Positions 1 to 8,496 of a DNA stretch of 64,000 nucleotides are shown here, piece by piece. The notes under the pieces were generated by a model, which did not search any database, was not told the DNA's origin, and was given only the letters and a program-made list of their open reading frames with translations. The translations under genes and the position numbers were made by a program. This DNA is from GCA-002282575 sp964519885 (GTDB taxonomy: Bacteria; Pseudomonadota; Gammaproteobacteria; Thiomicrospirales; Thiomicrospiraceae). The DNA lies in contig CAZFLX010000004.1 of assembly GCA_964519885.1 (NCBI GenBank), positions 30,581-94,580 of the forward strand, given 5' to 3'. Every line of letters starts with the position of its first letter. Position 1 is the stretch's first letter.

Positions 1-1
1 G

Positions 2-1180
2 AGCACTAAACCTTGGTGGCGGCCCATTTTGGGTTCGGGATTGCTGTTATGCTCTGCCAGCTCACACGCCGAATGGAATGGATTTGCGACACTTGGCGGA
101 GCTTGGTTTTCTAATGCCAATGCCGACTATGTTTACAATAATCTTTCTACCGGTTCAGGTCATAGCTATAACCCAGATTTGGGTTTAGATTCAAAATTAG
201 GCCTTCAGTGGACTGACAAGTGGCATGAGTCGGTTAGGGTTAACGCACAAGCCTTGGTTGCTCGTAATTCAGTCAATGAATTTTCACCAAACATTACCCT
301 AGCTAATCTTGCTTTCGACTTGAGTGACCGTGTTTCCTTAACCTTGGGGCGGACACAAAACCCCAATTTCATTTATTCAGACCACCGACACATTAATTAC
401 GCCTTGCCTTGGGTGCGTCCTCCCAGCGAAGTCTATGGCGTCACCAGTATTTTCAATTATGATGGCGTGCAAGCAACGATTGAATTAGCAAGACATCATA
501 CTCAAGCCACCAAGCTTGTGGTGGGGGCGGCTCAGGCAGAAAATCATTATTCTTTTGACGCTGGGCATAGTCAAAATAGTTTAAAAGCAACCGAGATGAT
601 CTATGCCAGCTTGTCTCGTCAGTCTTATCGTTGGTTGTTTAAGCTGAGCGTGGAAACAGGACGATTATCGACGGATAATATGATGCTGTCACAAGCCTTG
701 GATAACATTGCGCTGACTAATGCGGGCTTATCGCAACGCTTATCGTTAGACCACAAGCCTTATTACTTGGTAGCACTGGGCATGAAGTATGATACAGATG
801 ACCATGTATTGATTGCTGAATTGGCCCATCGAAAATTATCGGCTTATTTCGGTCAGCGAACGGGTGCTTACCTTACCTATGGTCGGCGTTTGAATGATTG
901 GATGCCCTATATTACCTTGGCCAGAACGCAAACAGCCTTGGACAATGACGCTGACCCAATTGCACAGAAATTGTTCACCAGTGCTAGAGATGCGTCGACT
1001 TCTGTTGCGCTGGGTGCTTCGGTTGAGCTGAACGCACAGATGACGTTAAAAGCCGAAACCAAATGGTTAAAGCCCGATGCCAATAGTGGTTGGACTTATG
1101 CCAATTATCAACCGGGTTATGATTTATCTCGCCCCGGAGAAGATTGGTTGTTCAGTATTGCCGTCAGTACGGTGTTCTAG
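2..1180 (+). CDS. Outer-membrane beta-barrel protein, 5'-truncated
   Basis: The reading frame is open to the left edge of the window, so the true start lies upstream. The visible part begins with the end of a signal peptide (hydrophobic stretch, then a Ser-Ser-His-Ala cleavage site before Glu-Trp-Asn-Gly). The mature part of about 370 residues alternates polar and aromatic residues in short strand-like segments and ends in Thr-Val-Phe, the C-terminal aromatic signature recognised by the BAM machinery. It is probably a porin-like or uncharacterised outer-membrane barrel; the substrate cannot be told. The next gene starts one base after its stop, so the two are probably co-transcribed. An internal TTG at 29 is not a credible start because it would cut the signal peptide. 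Confidence 0.7.
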   Translation, partial: STKPWWRPILGSGLLLCSASSHAEWNGFATLGGAWFSNANADYVYNNLSTGSGHSYNPDLGLDSKLGLQWTDKWHESVRVNAQALVARNSVNEFSPNITLANLAFDLSDRVSLTLGRTQNPNFIYSDHRHINYALPWVRPPSEVYGVTSIFNYDGVQATIELARHHTQATKLVVGAAQAENHYSFDAGHSQNSLKATEMIYASLSRQSYRWLFKLSVETGRLSTDNMMLSQALDNIALTNAGLSQRLSLDHKPYYLVALGMKYDTDDHVLIAELAHRKLSAYFGQRTGAYLTYGRRLNDWMPYITLARTQTALDNDADPIAQKLFTSARDASTSVALGASVELNAQMTLKAETKWLKPDANSGWTYANYQPGYDLSRPGEDWLFSIAVSTVF

Positions 1181-1181
1181 C

Positions 1182-1673
1182 ATGGTTTCGATGAAGCTGT
1201 TTTGGTTGAGTGTGTTCTGCTTCCTGTGGTCGCCGATGTTACAGGCCGCCTCTTGGCAGGTCGTTACCCATAAAGAGAGTTTGATTCAGCCGCTGACCAC
1301 GTCCGAAGTTAAGTATCTTTTCACTGAAGGGCGTGTGCAAGGTTATGCGCCAGAATTGATTGATTTAGCTGAAGAGAGTTTACGGGCCAGTTTTTACCAA
1401 ACCGTGTTGAATATTTCATTGAATCGTTGGCGCGCCAACTGGGCAAAACGGGTGTTTGCTGGCACGCAACAACTTCCGAAACAGTTAACCCTAGACTATG
1501 TGATGCAGTATTTAGCCACCAACCCGAATGCGGTTGCCTATTTACCCGACTATGTGATCTTGCCGGTAACGCTTAAGGTGATTTACTGTGATCCCCGAGA
1601 AATTCCGGTGATGGGTCAGCAGACCTGTCCCACCGAGTTATTAAGGATAAAGCAACTGCGCAATCAAGAATGA
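1182..1673 (+). CDS. Small periplasmic PBP-like (PstS-type fold) protein
   Basis: This is a 163-residue secreted protein. ATG 1182 gives a signal peptide ending in Leu-Gln-Ala-Ala; ATG 1191 is an equally good start three codons later. The mature part follows the pattern of short phosphate-binding-protein-like domains: a 'Leu-Thr-x-x-Glu-Val-x-x-Leu-Phe' segment, then 'Trp-Ala-Lys-Arg-Val-Phe-Ala-Gly' and a late 'Asn-Pro-Asn-Ala-Val-Ala-Tyr-Leu-Pro' matching the usual NPGAIGY region. It lacks the second lobe of a full transporter-binding protein. It follows the barrel gene by one base and no ABC transporter genes are near, so a sensory or barrel-accessory role is more likely than transport. 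That role is inference. Confidence 0.65.
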   Translation: MVSMKLFWLSVFCFLWSPMLQAASWQVVTHKESLIQPLTTSEVKYLFTEGRVQGYAPELIDLAEESLRASFYQTVLNISLNRWRANWAKRVFAGTQQLPKQLTLDYVMQYLATNPNAVAYLPDYVILPVTLKVIYCDPREIPVMGQQTCPTELLRIKQLRNQE

Positions 1674-1700
1674 GTTGAAGCCCAATGTGTGATCGGGCAT

Positions 1701-2669
1701 TTAGTGATTGCGATTAACCGATAATTTGGCTAAGTCGATTAAAGCGGTTTTATAGTCACTGTCGGGCAGCACTGCCAAGGCAGCGATGGCACGATCTACG
1801 GCATCTTCTGCGGCTTGTTTGGTATCATTTAAGGCATTGGTTTTATGAATGATGGCGGTAATTTCACTCAGATTGTCTGTGTTGCCTTGTTCGATGGCCT
1901 GTCGTATGAGTGCTTGTTCTGCACTGTCTGAACGCGCCAAGGCCAGAATGAGTGGTAGCGTAGGTTTCCCTTCAGCCAAATCTTTTCCCAGAGTTTTCCC
2001 TAGCTCGGTCTCGTCAGCCGCATAGTCGAGCACATCATCAATCAGTTGGTAGGCGTTGCCTAACTCTTTACCATAGGTGCTTAAGGCCTGTTCAACGGCT
2101 AATGGCTGGTTTGCCAACACCGCACCGAGTTGTGCGCTGGCCTCAAACAATTTGGCTGTTTTACGATAAATGACCTGAAAATAACGTTCACTGTCCGTAT
2201 CTGCATCGTGACAATTAAGCAGCTGCAACACTTCGCCTGCTGCAATGATATTAGTGGTCTCAGCCATCAGCGATAGGATGCGTAAATTCTGCGGTTCAAC
2301 CATCAGTTGAAATGAGCGTGAATATAAGAAATCACCTACTAAAACGCTTGCCGCATTACCCCAATTGGCATTAGCAGTGGCTTGACCACGACGGGTATCG
2401 GCTTCATCGACAACATCGTCATGTAATAAGGTGGAGGTGTGGATAAACTCAACCACAGCCGCCATGGTGTGGTGATGAACCCCCTCATAGCCGCAAGCCT
2501 TGGCAGCTAACAACACGATTAACGGACGCACGCGTTTACCACCACTTTGAATAATGTGATGACCGATTTGGTTGATTAAAGCCACATCTGAACTTAAACG
2601 ACTCAAAATCAGTTGGTCGGTCGCTTTAAGATCTTCGCTAACGCAGGCGCGTATCTGATTAATGCTCAT
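1701..2669 (-). CDS. ispB: Octaprenyl/polyprenyl diphosphate synthase
   Basis: This 322-residue trans-prenyltransferase extends farnesyl diphosphate with isopentenyl diphosphate to make the long side chain of ubiquinone. Both Asp-rich motifs are intact: DDVVDEAD near residue 89, followed by the two Arg of the first aspartate-rich region, and DDVLDYAAD near residue 212, followed by GKTLGKD. Upstream GKRVRPL binds the diphosphate. Length and motif spacing match bacterial IspB. It is the last gene of a minus-strand run with the DedA gene and an unknown secreted protein, and it converges on the PBP-like gene with only 27 bp between stops. Confidence 0.93.
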   Translation of the reverse strand: MSINQIRACVSEDLKATDQLILSRLSSDVALINQIGHHIIQSGGKRVRPLIVLLAAKACGYEGVHHHTMAAVVEFIHTSTLLHDDVVDEADTRRGQATANANWGNAASVLVGDFLYSRSFQLMVEPQNLRILSLMAETTNIIAAGEVLQLLNCHDADTDSERYFQVIYRKTAKLFEASAQLGAVLANQPLAVEQALSTYGKELGNAYQLIDDVLDYAADETELGKTLGKDLAEGKPTLPLILALARSDSAEQALIRQAIEQGNTDNLSEITAIIHKTNALNDTKQAAEDAVDRAIAALAVLPDSDYKTALIDLAKLSVNRNH

Positions 2670-2729
2670 AAGTTGAGGGTGTTTTAGTGTCCATAGCCGG
2701 CTATTGTAACTAAAAGGCTATTCATGGGT

Positions 2730-3353
2730 CTATGGTGTCGGTTCATCTTTCGACGTTTTTCGCTGTCGTCTTTTCCACAACCAGTAGCCAGCAGTTCCAG
2801 TAATCAGTAAACTAGCCGCGATCCAAGCACCGGTTTCACTTTGATCTGCCAGCCAACCTAAAGCAAAACCAGGAGCTAGATAGGCAGGAGCCCAAATCAT
2901 GGCGGAAACGACATTCCAGGCGGTAAATTTTTTCTGCGTCATGCCCAAAATACCCGCTAATACAGGGATGGTGGCGCGTAAAGGACCGAAAAATCGACCA
3001 ATGAGAATGGAGATTCCACCCCAACGAGTGAAAAAGGCTTCGCCATGATCCACCCATTCGGGATGTTTGCTCAATGGCCACATGTTCAAAATAGCATAGC
3101 GGTAGTGTTTGCCAATCCAGAAACTCAAGCCATCACCGACCACCGCACCGACAATGCACCAGAAGATGACCAACCAAGGATCGAGTACATTAGTAGCAAT
3201 TAAGCCGCCCAGCATCAGCATAAAAGGCAAGCCAGGAACGATAATCCCCAAAATAACCATCGACTCAACAAATGCAATCAAAAAAATGACCCACCAAGCA
3301 TGTGCTTGGTTGCTGATGACCCACTGATTGATGATGTCGATGTATTCGGTCAT
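2730..3353 (-). CDS. DedA-family membrane protein
   Basis: This 207-residue integral membrane protein has the DedA/SNARE-associated layout: an N-terminal amphipathic helix, a segment with Glu-Ser and a Pro-Gly-Leu-Pro re-entrant region, then the family signature around 'Phe-Phe-x-Arg-Trp-Gly-x-x-Ser-Ile-Leu-Ile-Gly-Arg-Phe-x-Gly-Pro-Leu-Arg'. Several DedA proteins are known to act as undecaprenyl-phosphate or phospholipid translocases. The C-terminus is basic and cytoplasmic. It lies 9 bp downstream of the unknown secreted protein gene and 60 bp upstream of ispB, which makes polyprenyl carriers, so a role in lipid-carrier traffic fits the context; the exact substrate is not known. Confidence 0.85.
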   Translation of the reverse strand: MTEYIDIINQWVISNQAHAWWVIFLIAFVESMVILGIIVPGLPFMLMLGGLIATNVLDPWLVIFWCIVGAVVGDGLSFWIGKHYRYAILNMWPLSKHPEWVDHGEAFFTRWGGISILIGRFFGPLRATIPVLAGILGMTQKKFTAWNVVSAMIWAPAYLAPGFALGWLADQSETGAWIAASLLITGTAGYWLWKRRQRKTSKDEPTP

Positions 3354-3362
3354 TGGGTGTGT

Positions 3363-4175
3363 CTAGCCACGTTTGAATTGGCGAATTAACTGATCAAATT
3401 TTTGCGCATCGGGGCTATCGTTCAACTCTTTACTCAGCAAACGACGGCTTTTTTTGGCATCCTCAATGATTTTATCAATCGCTTGAATCATAAAAAAACC
3501 ATAACTGTTTTCGTTCATGCTGGTAAAGTCGCGTTGTTGAGCATACCAAAGGTTTTTCAATTTCGGTTCTTTACCCATTTTCTGTATTAAATGTTCCAGC
3601 AATAGATTGGTATTGGCTAAACGCTTAGGAATGGGGTAAATATTGAAGTTAGCCCCTTGGTAAGCATCATACTCCATGATCATCAGTTCGCTAACACGAG
3701 CCAAATCATCCATGCCGCGTTCTTTTACCAAGCGCAGTCCTTCGGTTAGGCGGTCGCGCTCGATCACAGGATGGCGGTCAACCCATTTTAGAAAGGTAAG
3801 TAACCAGTTTTGACGCTCGTAGTAACGATTGTAACCCACCGCCCAAGGGTAAAGCTGTAAGTTAGAAAAGACTTCTTCTTTTTCGGTGCGTAACACATCT
3901 GGGGTTTGCCAGCCCACCGTATCGTTGGTGTTCAGCGCGCAGCTGATACCCGATGAAAAAGCCTTGCTGGCGGTAATCGATTGAATGTAAACACGGCTTT
4001 GTTTTTCATTCACTAATGCGGTTACCTTGCCTTGTCCGTAGGCATCATCGTCGATATTGATGGCAGGCATATCTATCCAGACGCGATCGCCCGTTGCAGG
4101 CGTGTAGGCAAAAGCATGAGTGGTTATAAGCAGTAATAAAGCGCTTATGCTGGCACGAATGGTTTTTTGTTGCAT
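3363..4175 (-). CDS. Secreted protein of unknown function
   Basis: I do not recognise this 270-residue protein. It has a clear Sec signal peptide with a likely cut after Ala-Phe-Ala (residue 23). The mature part opens with a small beta-rich region containing 'Gly-Asp-Arg-Val-Trp-Ile-Asp-Met-Pro', then becomes strongly helical and charged, rich in Trp, Tyr and Arg, with no Cys motif, lipobox or C-terminal membrane anchor. It is the first gene of a probable operon with dedA and ispB. A periplasmic helical protein linked to membrane upkeep is the most that can be inferred. Confidence 0.6.
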   Translation of the reverse strand: MQQKTIRASISALLLLITTHAFAYTPATGDRVWIDMPAINIDDDAYGQGKVTALVNEKQSRVYIQSITASKAFSSGISCALNTNDTVGWQTPDVLRTEKEEVFSNLQLYPWAVGYNRYYERQNWLLTFLKWVDRHPVIERDRLTEGLRLVKERGMDDLARVSELMIMEYDAYQGANFNIYPIPKRLANTNLLLEHLIQKMGKEPKLKNLWYAQQRDFTSMNENSYGFFMIQAIDKIIEDAKKSRRLLSKELNDSPDAQKFDQLIRQFKRG

Positions 4176-4278
4176 GATTTTACCTGCATTCCATAATGAT
4201 TGACCTTGAGCAGGTTACAATAATGCACAACGCATTAAGGCGCAAGCTGTTAGCAAACAAAAATAATTAGGGAAGTAT

Positions 4279-6501
4279 ATGGACAAGGGTTTGGCCAGTT
4301 GTAGTCGGGGATTGGCACCACTATTAGCGGATGAGTTACGCGCGCTCGGATTAGAAGTCAAGGAAGCCCCGCATGGCGTTTGGTTTTGGGGTGGTTTGTC
4401 TGCTGCCTACAAAGCGGTTTTGTGGTCACGTTTGGCCAGTCGTATTATGCTGGTGCTGTGTGAAGGTGAAGTCTTGTCTGAACCCGATATGAAAGCGCTG
4501 GTGAGTGAGATTGATTGGTCGCGGTGGTTAAGGCCAACGGGTCGTATTGCTATTGAGTTTCACGGTAAATTGCCTTTTGTGCGTAATACCCAATTTGGTG
4601 AACAGAAGGTTAAGGATTATATTGCTGACTGGTTTCGTGAGCAGCACGGCGAGCGTCCCTCGGTGGATACGGAACAGCCCGATGTGCGTTTGCAAGCTTG
4701 GGCGGATCATGGTCGCTTTTCGCTTACGGTCGATATGTCAGGTTATGGTTTGCACGCTCGTGGTTATCGTATTGAAGCGGGTGCCGCACCAATGCGTGAA
4801 ACCTTGGCAGCCGGTTTGTTGATGAAATCGGCTTGGCTTGATACGGCAGCGCAAGGCGGCACTTTGCTTGATCCTATGTGTGGTAGTGGTACGCTACTGA
4901 TTGAAGGTGCATGGATGGCAGCGGATGTGGCGCCAGGTCTCATGAAAGCCGATAAAATGGGTTTCAGTCGCCATCTCTGTTTTGATCAAGACCTATGGGC
5001 AGGCTTGGTCGAGGAAGCTAAAACACGCAAAGCAGCGGGATTGAAAAATCTACCCAAATTAATTGGGTTTGACTTGAATCAATGGGTATTGCAAAAAGCC
5101 ATGGATAACGCTTATCGCGCTGGTGTCGGTGAGGCGATTCATTTTGAAGCCTTGCCGTTAGGAAAGTGGCATAATCCTGGTTGGAAACAGGGATTGATTA
5201 TCACCAATCCGCCGTATGGCGAACGTTTGGGTGATGAAGCCTCGCTGAAACCGGTTTATCAGCAATTAGGGCAAGTATTATTGCAAGAATGTGTCGATTG
5301 GCAAGCAGCGATTTACACCAGCAATGAAACCCTAGGTCATTGGTTGGGCTTGCGTGCGGAAAAAATGCACGCTTTTGCTAATGGTCCATTGGAAGGTAAA
5401 TTATTGCGCCTAACCATTAACGAACAGGCGGTGAAGGTTACGCCAATCAACATCGGCTTGAACTTGGTGGCGGAAGTGGTGCAAGGCCGTGCCAATTTAG
5501 CCGAAAGTGACGGCGCCCAAATGTTTGCCAATCGCTTGCGTAAAAATTTGAAAAACCTGGGCAAGCAAGCACAAAAAGAAGGCGTTTATGCTTATCGGGT
5601 TTACGATGCCGATATGCCTGAATATGCCTTTGCTATCGATATTTATCATGCCGAAAAAGACGATTGGGTGCAGGTGCAAGAGTATGCGCCCCCCCGTTCG
5701 GTGGATGAAAAAGCCGCACGTCGTCGCTTGTTTGAAGGCATGTCGGTATTGCCTAGCGTGTTGAACATTCCCGCAGAAAACTTTCACTTTAAGCGTCGTC
5801 AAGTGCAGAAAGGTGACCAGCAGTACGAAGTTCAGTCTGACGAGCACTTATATGATTGGGTGAAAGAAGGGGATTGTCATTTTTTAGTCGATTTAACCGG
5901 TTATTTAGATACAGGTCTGTTTTTAGATCATCGTCCTATTCGACTCTGGTTAGCGCAACAAGCTAAAGATAAGCACTGCTTAAATTTATTTTGCTACACA
6001 GGTAGTGCTAGTGTGCACATGGCCAAGGCAGGTGCGAAAAGTGTCACCAGTGTCGATTTGTCGAAAACCTATTTAGGCTGGGCGCAAGAAAATGCTGCCG
6101 ACAATGGCTTGCCTTATCAGGGTCAAAAAATTTATTGGGAACGCGACGATGTTCTTGATTGGCTAGATGCCATGGCCAGTCTGCCGGTGCACGCGCGTCC
6201 CCAATATGATTTGATATTCTGTGACCCACCGAGCTTTTCCAATTCCAAAAAAATGGAAGGCACGCTGGATGTGCAACGTGATCACGTCAAAATGATTGCC
6301 GATATGGGTATGTTGTTAGCGCCAGGCGGCACCTTGGTGTTTTCAACCAATTTACGTGGATTTAAGCTGAATCAATCTGCCATGGATGAGATGGGATGGC
6401 GCGTCACCGATATGAGCAAGCAGAGCATTGGATTTGATTTTGCACGAAATAGCAAAATTCATCAGGTATGGGGCTTGCAAATAGCAGAGGATGCGCTATA
6501 A
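4279..6501 (+). CDS. rlmL: Bifunctional 23S rRNA methyltransferase RlmKL
   Basis: This 740-residue fusion protein modifies 23S rRNA at G2445 (N2, RlmL half) and G2069 (N7, RlmK half) in E. coli numbering. The N-terminal THUMP region (about 45-155) precedes the RlmL Rossmann fold, with DPMCGSGTLLIEGA near 195 and the catalytic NPPYGERLG near 312. The C-terminal RlmK half has LFCYTGSASVHMAKAGA near 575 and FCDPPSFSNS near 653. Length matches the enterobacterial fused enzyme. An A-rich, GGGAAG-containing ribosome binding site precedes ATG 4279. The stop codon overlaps the -10 box of the following tRNA gene. Confidence 0.95.
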   Translation: MDKGLASCSRGLAPLLADELRALGLEVKEAPHGVWFWGGLSAAYKAVLWSRLASRIMLVLCEGEVLSEPDMKALVSEIDWSRWLRPTGRIAIEFHGKLPFVRNTQFGEQKVKDYIADWFREQHGERPSVDTEQPDVRLQAWADHGRFSLTVDMSGYGLHARGYRIEAGAAPMRETLAAGLLMKSAWLDTAAQGGTLLDPMCGSGTLLIEGAWMAADVAPGLMKADKMGFSRHLCFDQDLWAGLVEEAKTRKAAGLKNLPKLIGFDLNQWVLQKAMDNAYRAGVGEAIHFEALPLGKWHNPGWKQGLIITNPPYGERLGDEASLKPVYQQLGQVLLQECVDWQAAIYTSNETLGHWLGLRAEKMHAFANGPLEGKLLRLTINEQAVKVTPINIGLNLVAEVVQGRANLAESDGAQMFANRLRKNLKNLGKQAQKEGVYAYRVYDADMPEYAFAIDIYHAEKDDWVQVQEYAPPRSVDEKAARRRLFEGMSVLPSVLNIPAENFHFKRRQVQKGDQQYEVQSDEHLYDWVKEGDCHFLVDLTGYLDTGLFLDHRPIRLWLAQQAKDKHCLNLFCYTGSASVHMAKAGAKSVTSVDLSKTYLGWAQENAADNGLPYQGQKIYWERDDVLDWLDAMASLPVHARPQYDLIFCDPPSFSNSKKMEGTLDVQRDHVKMIADMGMLLAPGGTLVFSTNLRGFKLNQSAMDEMGWRVTDMSKQSIGFDFARNSKIHQVWGLQIAEDAL

Positions 6502-6502
6502 T
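6475..6502 (+). promoter_or_regulatory. Sigma70 promoter for tRNA-Gln
   Basis: A TTGCAA -35 box (6475-6480) and a perfect TATAAT -10 box (6497-6502) are separated by 16 bp, with the tRNA beginning 18 bp later. The -10 box contains the TAA stop codon of rlmKL. No other promoter-like sequence lies closer to the tRNA. Confidence 0.7.
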
Positions 6503-6520
6503 ACGCAAATGCAAATTGAT

Positions 6521-6595
6521 TGGGCCGTCGCCAAGCGGTAAGGCAGCGGGTTTTGATCCCGCCATGCGTTGGTTCGAATCCAGCCGGCCCAGCCA
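6521..6595 (+). tRNA. tRNA-Gln (anticodon UUG)
   Basis: The 75-nt gene folds into a full cloverleaf. The acceptor stem TGGGCCG pairs with CGGCCCA, the anticodon stem CGGG/CCCG closes a loop TTTTGAT with anticodon TTG, and the T arm carries GGTTCGAATCC. The discriminator is G and the CCA end is encoded. It closely follows the E. coli tRNA-Gln pattern in the D arm (GCCAAGCGGTAAGGC). The gene sits alone between rlmKL and prs. Confidence 0.96.
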
Positions 6596-6652
6596 TCAAA
6601 CTGACACTTCTCTGCTTTCACAGCAAAAAAGTCCCAAAAGGAACTTTTCATC

Positions 6653-7627
6653 GTGGCAAATAACGAATTCATTATCTTCTCTGGCAATGCTAACCTAGTT
6701 CTTGCCGAAAGAATTGCTCAATCCCTCTCTATGCATCTTGGCGAAAGCACCGTTGGTCGCTTTAGTGATGGTGAAATCCAAGTCGAAATCAAAGAATCGG
6801 TACGTGGTATGGACATCTATGTGGTGCAACCGACCTGTACGCCCGATCCGGCTGGTAATCTGATGGAAATGCTGGTGATCATTGATGCGCTAAAGCGCGC
6901 TTCGGCTAAACGCATCACGGCAGTCGTTCCCTATTATGGTTTTGCTCGACAAGATCGCCGCGTCAACTCGGCTCGCGTGCCGATTACCGCCAAACTGACC
7001 GCCAATATGATTGCCGCTGCGGGCGCAGATCGCGTATTGACGGTGGACTTGCATTCAGATCAAATTCAAGGTTTCTTCGATATTCCCGTCGATAACGTTT
7101 ACGCTTCGCCTTTGTTTATTCAAGATATCCGTGCCTCGGGTCGTCCGGTGCGTGTGGTGTCGCCCGACGTGGGTGGTGTGGTGCGTGCGCGTGCCATTGC
7201 CAAGCAGTTAGATGCAGATTTGGCCATTATCGACAAGCGTCGCCCGCAAGCCAATGTGGCAGAAGTGATGAATATTATTGGTGATGTCGATGGACAGCAT
7301 TGTATTCTCATTGATGACATGGTTGATACAGCAGGTACGCTATGTAAAGCCGCTGCGGCGCTGAAAGAGCGCGGTGCACTTAGTGTGCGTGCTTATGCCA
7401 CACATGCGGTATTATCGGGTCCAGCGATTAAAAACCTGAACGAGTCGTCGATTGATGAGTTGGTGGTGACGGATACCATTCCGTTATCCTTGGCAGCGCA
7501 AGAGTGCGAAAAGGTTCGCCAACTGTCTATCGCGCCATTATTAGGTGAAACCATTCGTCGTGTTCACGAAGAAGAGTCCGTCAGCTCGATGATGGCTTCT
7601 TTTGTTTCGCTGAAAAATCCAGTATAA
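6653..7627 (+). CDS. prs: Ribose-phosphate pyrophosphokinase
   Basis: This 324-residue enzyme makes PRPP from ribose 5-phosphate and ATP, feeding nucleotide, histidine, tryptophan and NAD synthesis. The start is GTG 6653, preceded by AAAAGGAAC; it gives the normal family N-terminus beginning near Phe-Ser-Gly-Asn-Ala. Motifs include the flexible loop with YYGFARQDRR (about 102-111), DLHSDQIQGFF and the PRPP-binding signature DDMVDTAGTL (about 221-230). Length is slightly above the usual 315 because of a longer tail. The downstream neighbours rplY, pth and ychF form the classic gammaproteobacterial series. Confidence 0.95.
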   Translation: MANNEFIIFSGNANLVLAERIAQSLSMHLGESTVGRFSDGEIQVEIKESVRGMDIYVVQPTCTPDPAGNLMEMLVIIDALKRASAKRITAVVPYYGFARQDRRVNSARVPITAKLTANMIAAAGADRVLTVDLHSDQIQGFFDIPVDNVYASPLFIQDIRASGRPVRVVSPDVGGVVRARAIAKQLDADLAIIDKRRPQANVAEVMNIIGDVDGQHCILIDDMVDTAGTLCKAAAALKERGALSVRAYATHAVLSGPAIKNLNESSIDELVVTDTIPLSLAAQECEKVRQLSIAPLLGETIRRVHEEESVSSMMASFVSLKNPV

Positions 7628-7643
7628 TTAAACGTTTTCTGAA

Positions 7644-7680
7644 CGCCTAGTGATTGCAAAAGCACTAGGCGCTCTTTCCT
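7644..7680 (+). terminator. Weak intrinsic terminator or attenuator after prs
   Basis: CGCCTAGTG (7644-7652) pairs perfectly with CACTAGGCG (7663-7671) over a 10-nt loop, followed by only a short pyrimidine tract. The poor T-run suggests partial termination between prs and rplY. Confidence 0.45.
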
Positions 7681-7738
7681 GTGCAGGGGATGGTCGCGTC
7701 CTTGCACGTTTTTAATCGACACATTTTTGGAGTCACTT

Positions 7739-8323
7739 ATGACAACTCGTATTTGGGAAGCGCAAGCGCGTACAGATGAAGGGAAAGGTGCGAGCCGCCG
7801 CCTACGTCACGCGGGTTTGGTTCCTGCCATTATTTACGGTGCTGATAAAGCGCCTGCAAGCGTTACCCTAAACCACAACTTTTTAGTTCATGCATTCGAA
7901 GACGATGCGGTATTCAACAGCCCAATTACCGTTAAAGGTTTGGCTGATGAAGAAGTGGTAGTGATTAAAGCGGTGCAACGCCATCCTGCTAAGCCACAAA
8001 TTCTACACGTTGACTTACAACGCCTAGATAATGCTCGTATGATTTACAAACGCATTCCGTTGAACTTCATGGGCGCTGATGTTGCTCCTGGCGTGAAAGC
8101 CGGCGGCGTGATGACCTTCTTCCAAGTAGACGTTGAAGTGCGTTGTTTACCAGCTAACTTACCATCAGTCATTGACGTTGATGTGTCTAAAATGGGCGAA
8201 AACACACGTATTCGTTTGTCAGACTTAGTGTTGCCAGAAGGCGTTCAAGCAACTGCCTTATTGCATGGTAACTCGGATTATGACCAGGCAGTGGTTGGTT
8301 TAGGTAAATCCAAAAAACGTTAA
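7739..8323 (+). CDS. rplY: 50S ribosomal protein L25 (CTC/TL5 long form)
   Basis: This 194-residue protein binds 5S rRNA in the large subunit. The N-terminal L25 domain (about 4-92) carries the 'Gly-Lys-Gly-Ala-Ser-Arg-Arg-Leu-Arg' and 'Pro-Ala-Ile-Ile-Tyr-Gly' pattern; the C-terminal beta domain (about 100-190) is the extension found in the CTC/TL5 long form. ATG 7739 is chosen because TTTTTGGAG sits 7-11 bases upstream; the in-frame TTG at 7727 would lie within that ribosome binding site. It lies between prs and pth as in many Gammaproteobacteria. Confidence 0.93.
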   Translation: MTTRIWEAQARTDEGKGASRRLRHAGLVPAIIYGADKAPASVTLNHNFLVHAFEDDAVFNSPITVKGLADEEVVVIKAVQRHPAKPQILHVDLQRLDNARMIYKRIPLNFMGADVAPGVKAGGVMTFFQVDVEVRCLPANLPSVIDVDVSKMGENTRIRLSDLVLPEGVQATALLHGNSDYDQAVVGLGKSKKR

Positions 8324-8363
8324 TAAAACCTACTGCGTAACGCAATAACTGCGTTAGTTCGGT

Positions 8364-8413
8364 GCTCGAATAAGTCACCTAGACAGCTAGGCTCCTTATT
8401 CTGTGCTCCGAGC
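8364..8413. repeat. Interrupted inverted repeat in rplY-pth gap
   Basis: A long imperfect hairpin has three nested perfect arms: GCTCG (8364-8368) with CGAGC (8409-8413), GAATAAG (8368-8374) with CTTATTC (8395-8401), and CCTAG (8378-8382) with CTAGG (8387-8391) around an ACAG loop. It has no T-run, so it is not a standard terminator. The form is that of a REP-like or small dispersed element, but copy number cannot be known from this window. Confidence 0.5.
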
Positions 8414-8462
8414 CGCCTCGTTCTTGCGCTACTCATGACGGTTTTAAGTCTAGCATATTCTT

Positions 8463-8478
8463 AACAGTTGTAACTGTT
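8463..8478. promoter_or_regulatory. Perfect palindrome upstream of pth
   Basis: AACAGTT and AACTGTT form a perfect 7-bp inverted repeat around GT, ending two bases before the AAAAAGGAAA ribosome binding site region of pth. It could be a dimeric operator or a short RNA hairpin controlling translation. No function is proven. Confidence 0.3.
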
Positions 8479-8496
8479 TGAAAAAGGAAAGCCAGT

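Noticed and set aside
7602..7628. TATAAT overlapping the prs stop codon as a promoter for rplY
   Set aside because: The only -35 candidate, TTGTTT, is at 15 bp and the start would be over 100 bp from rplY, before a hairpin. Too weak to list as a feature.
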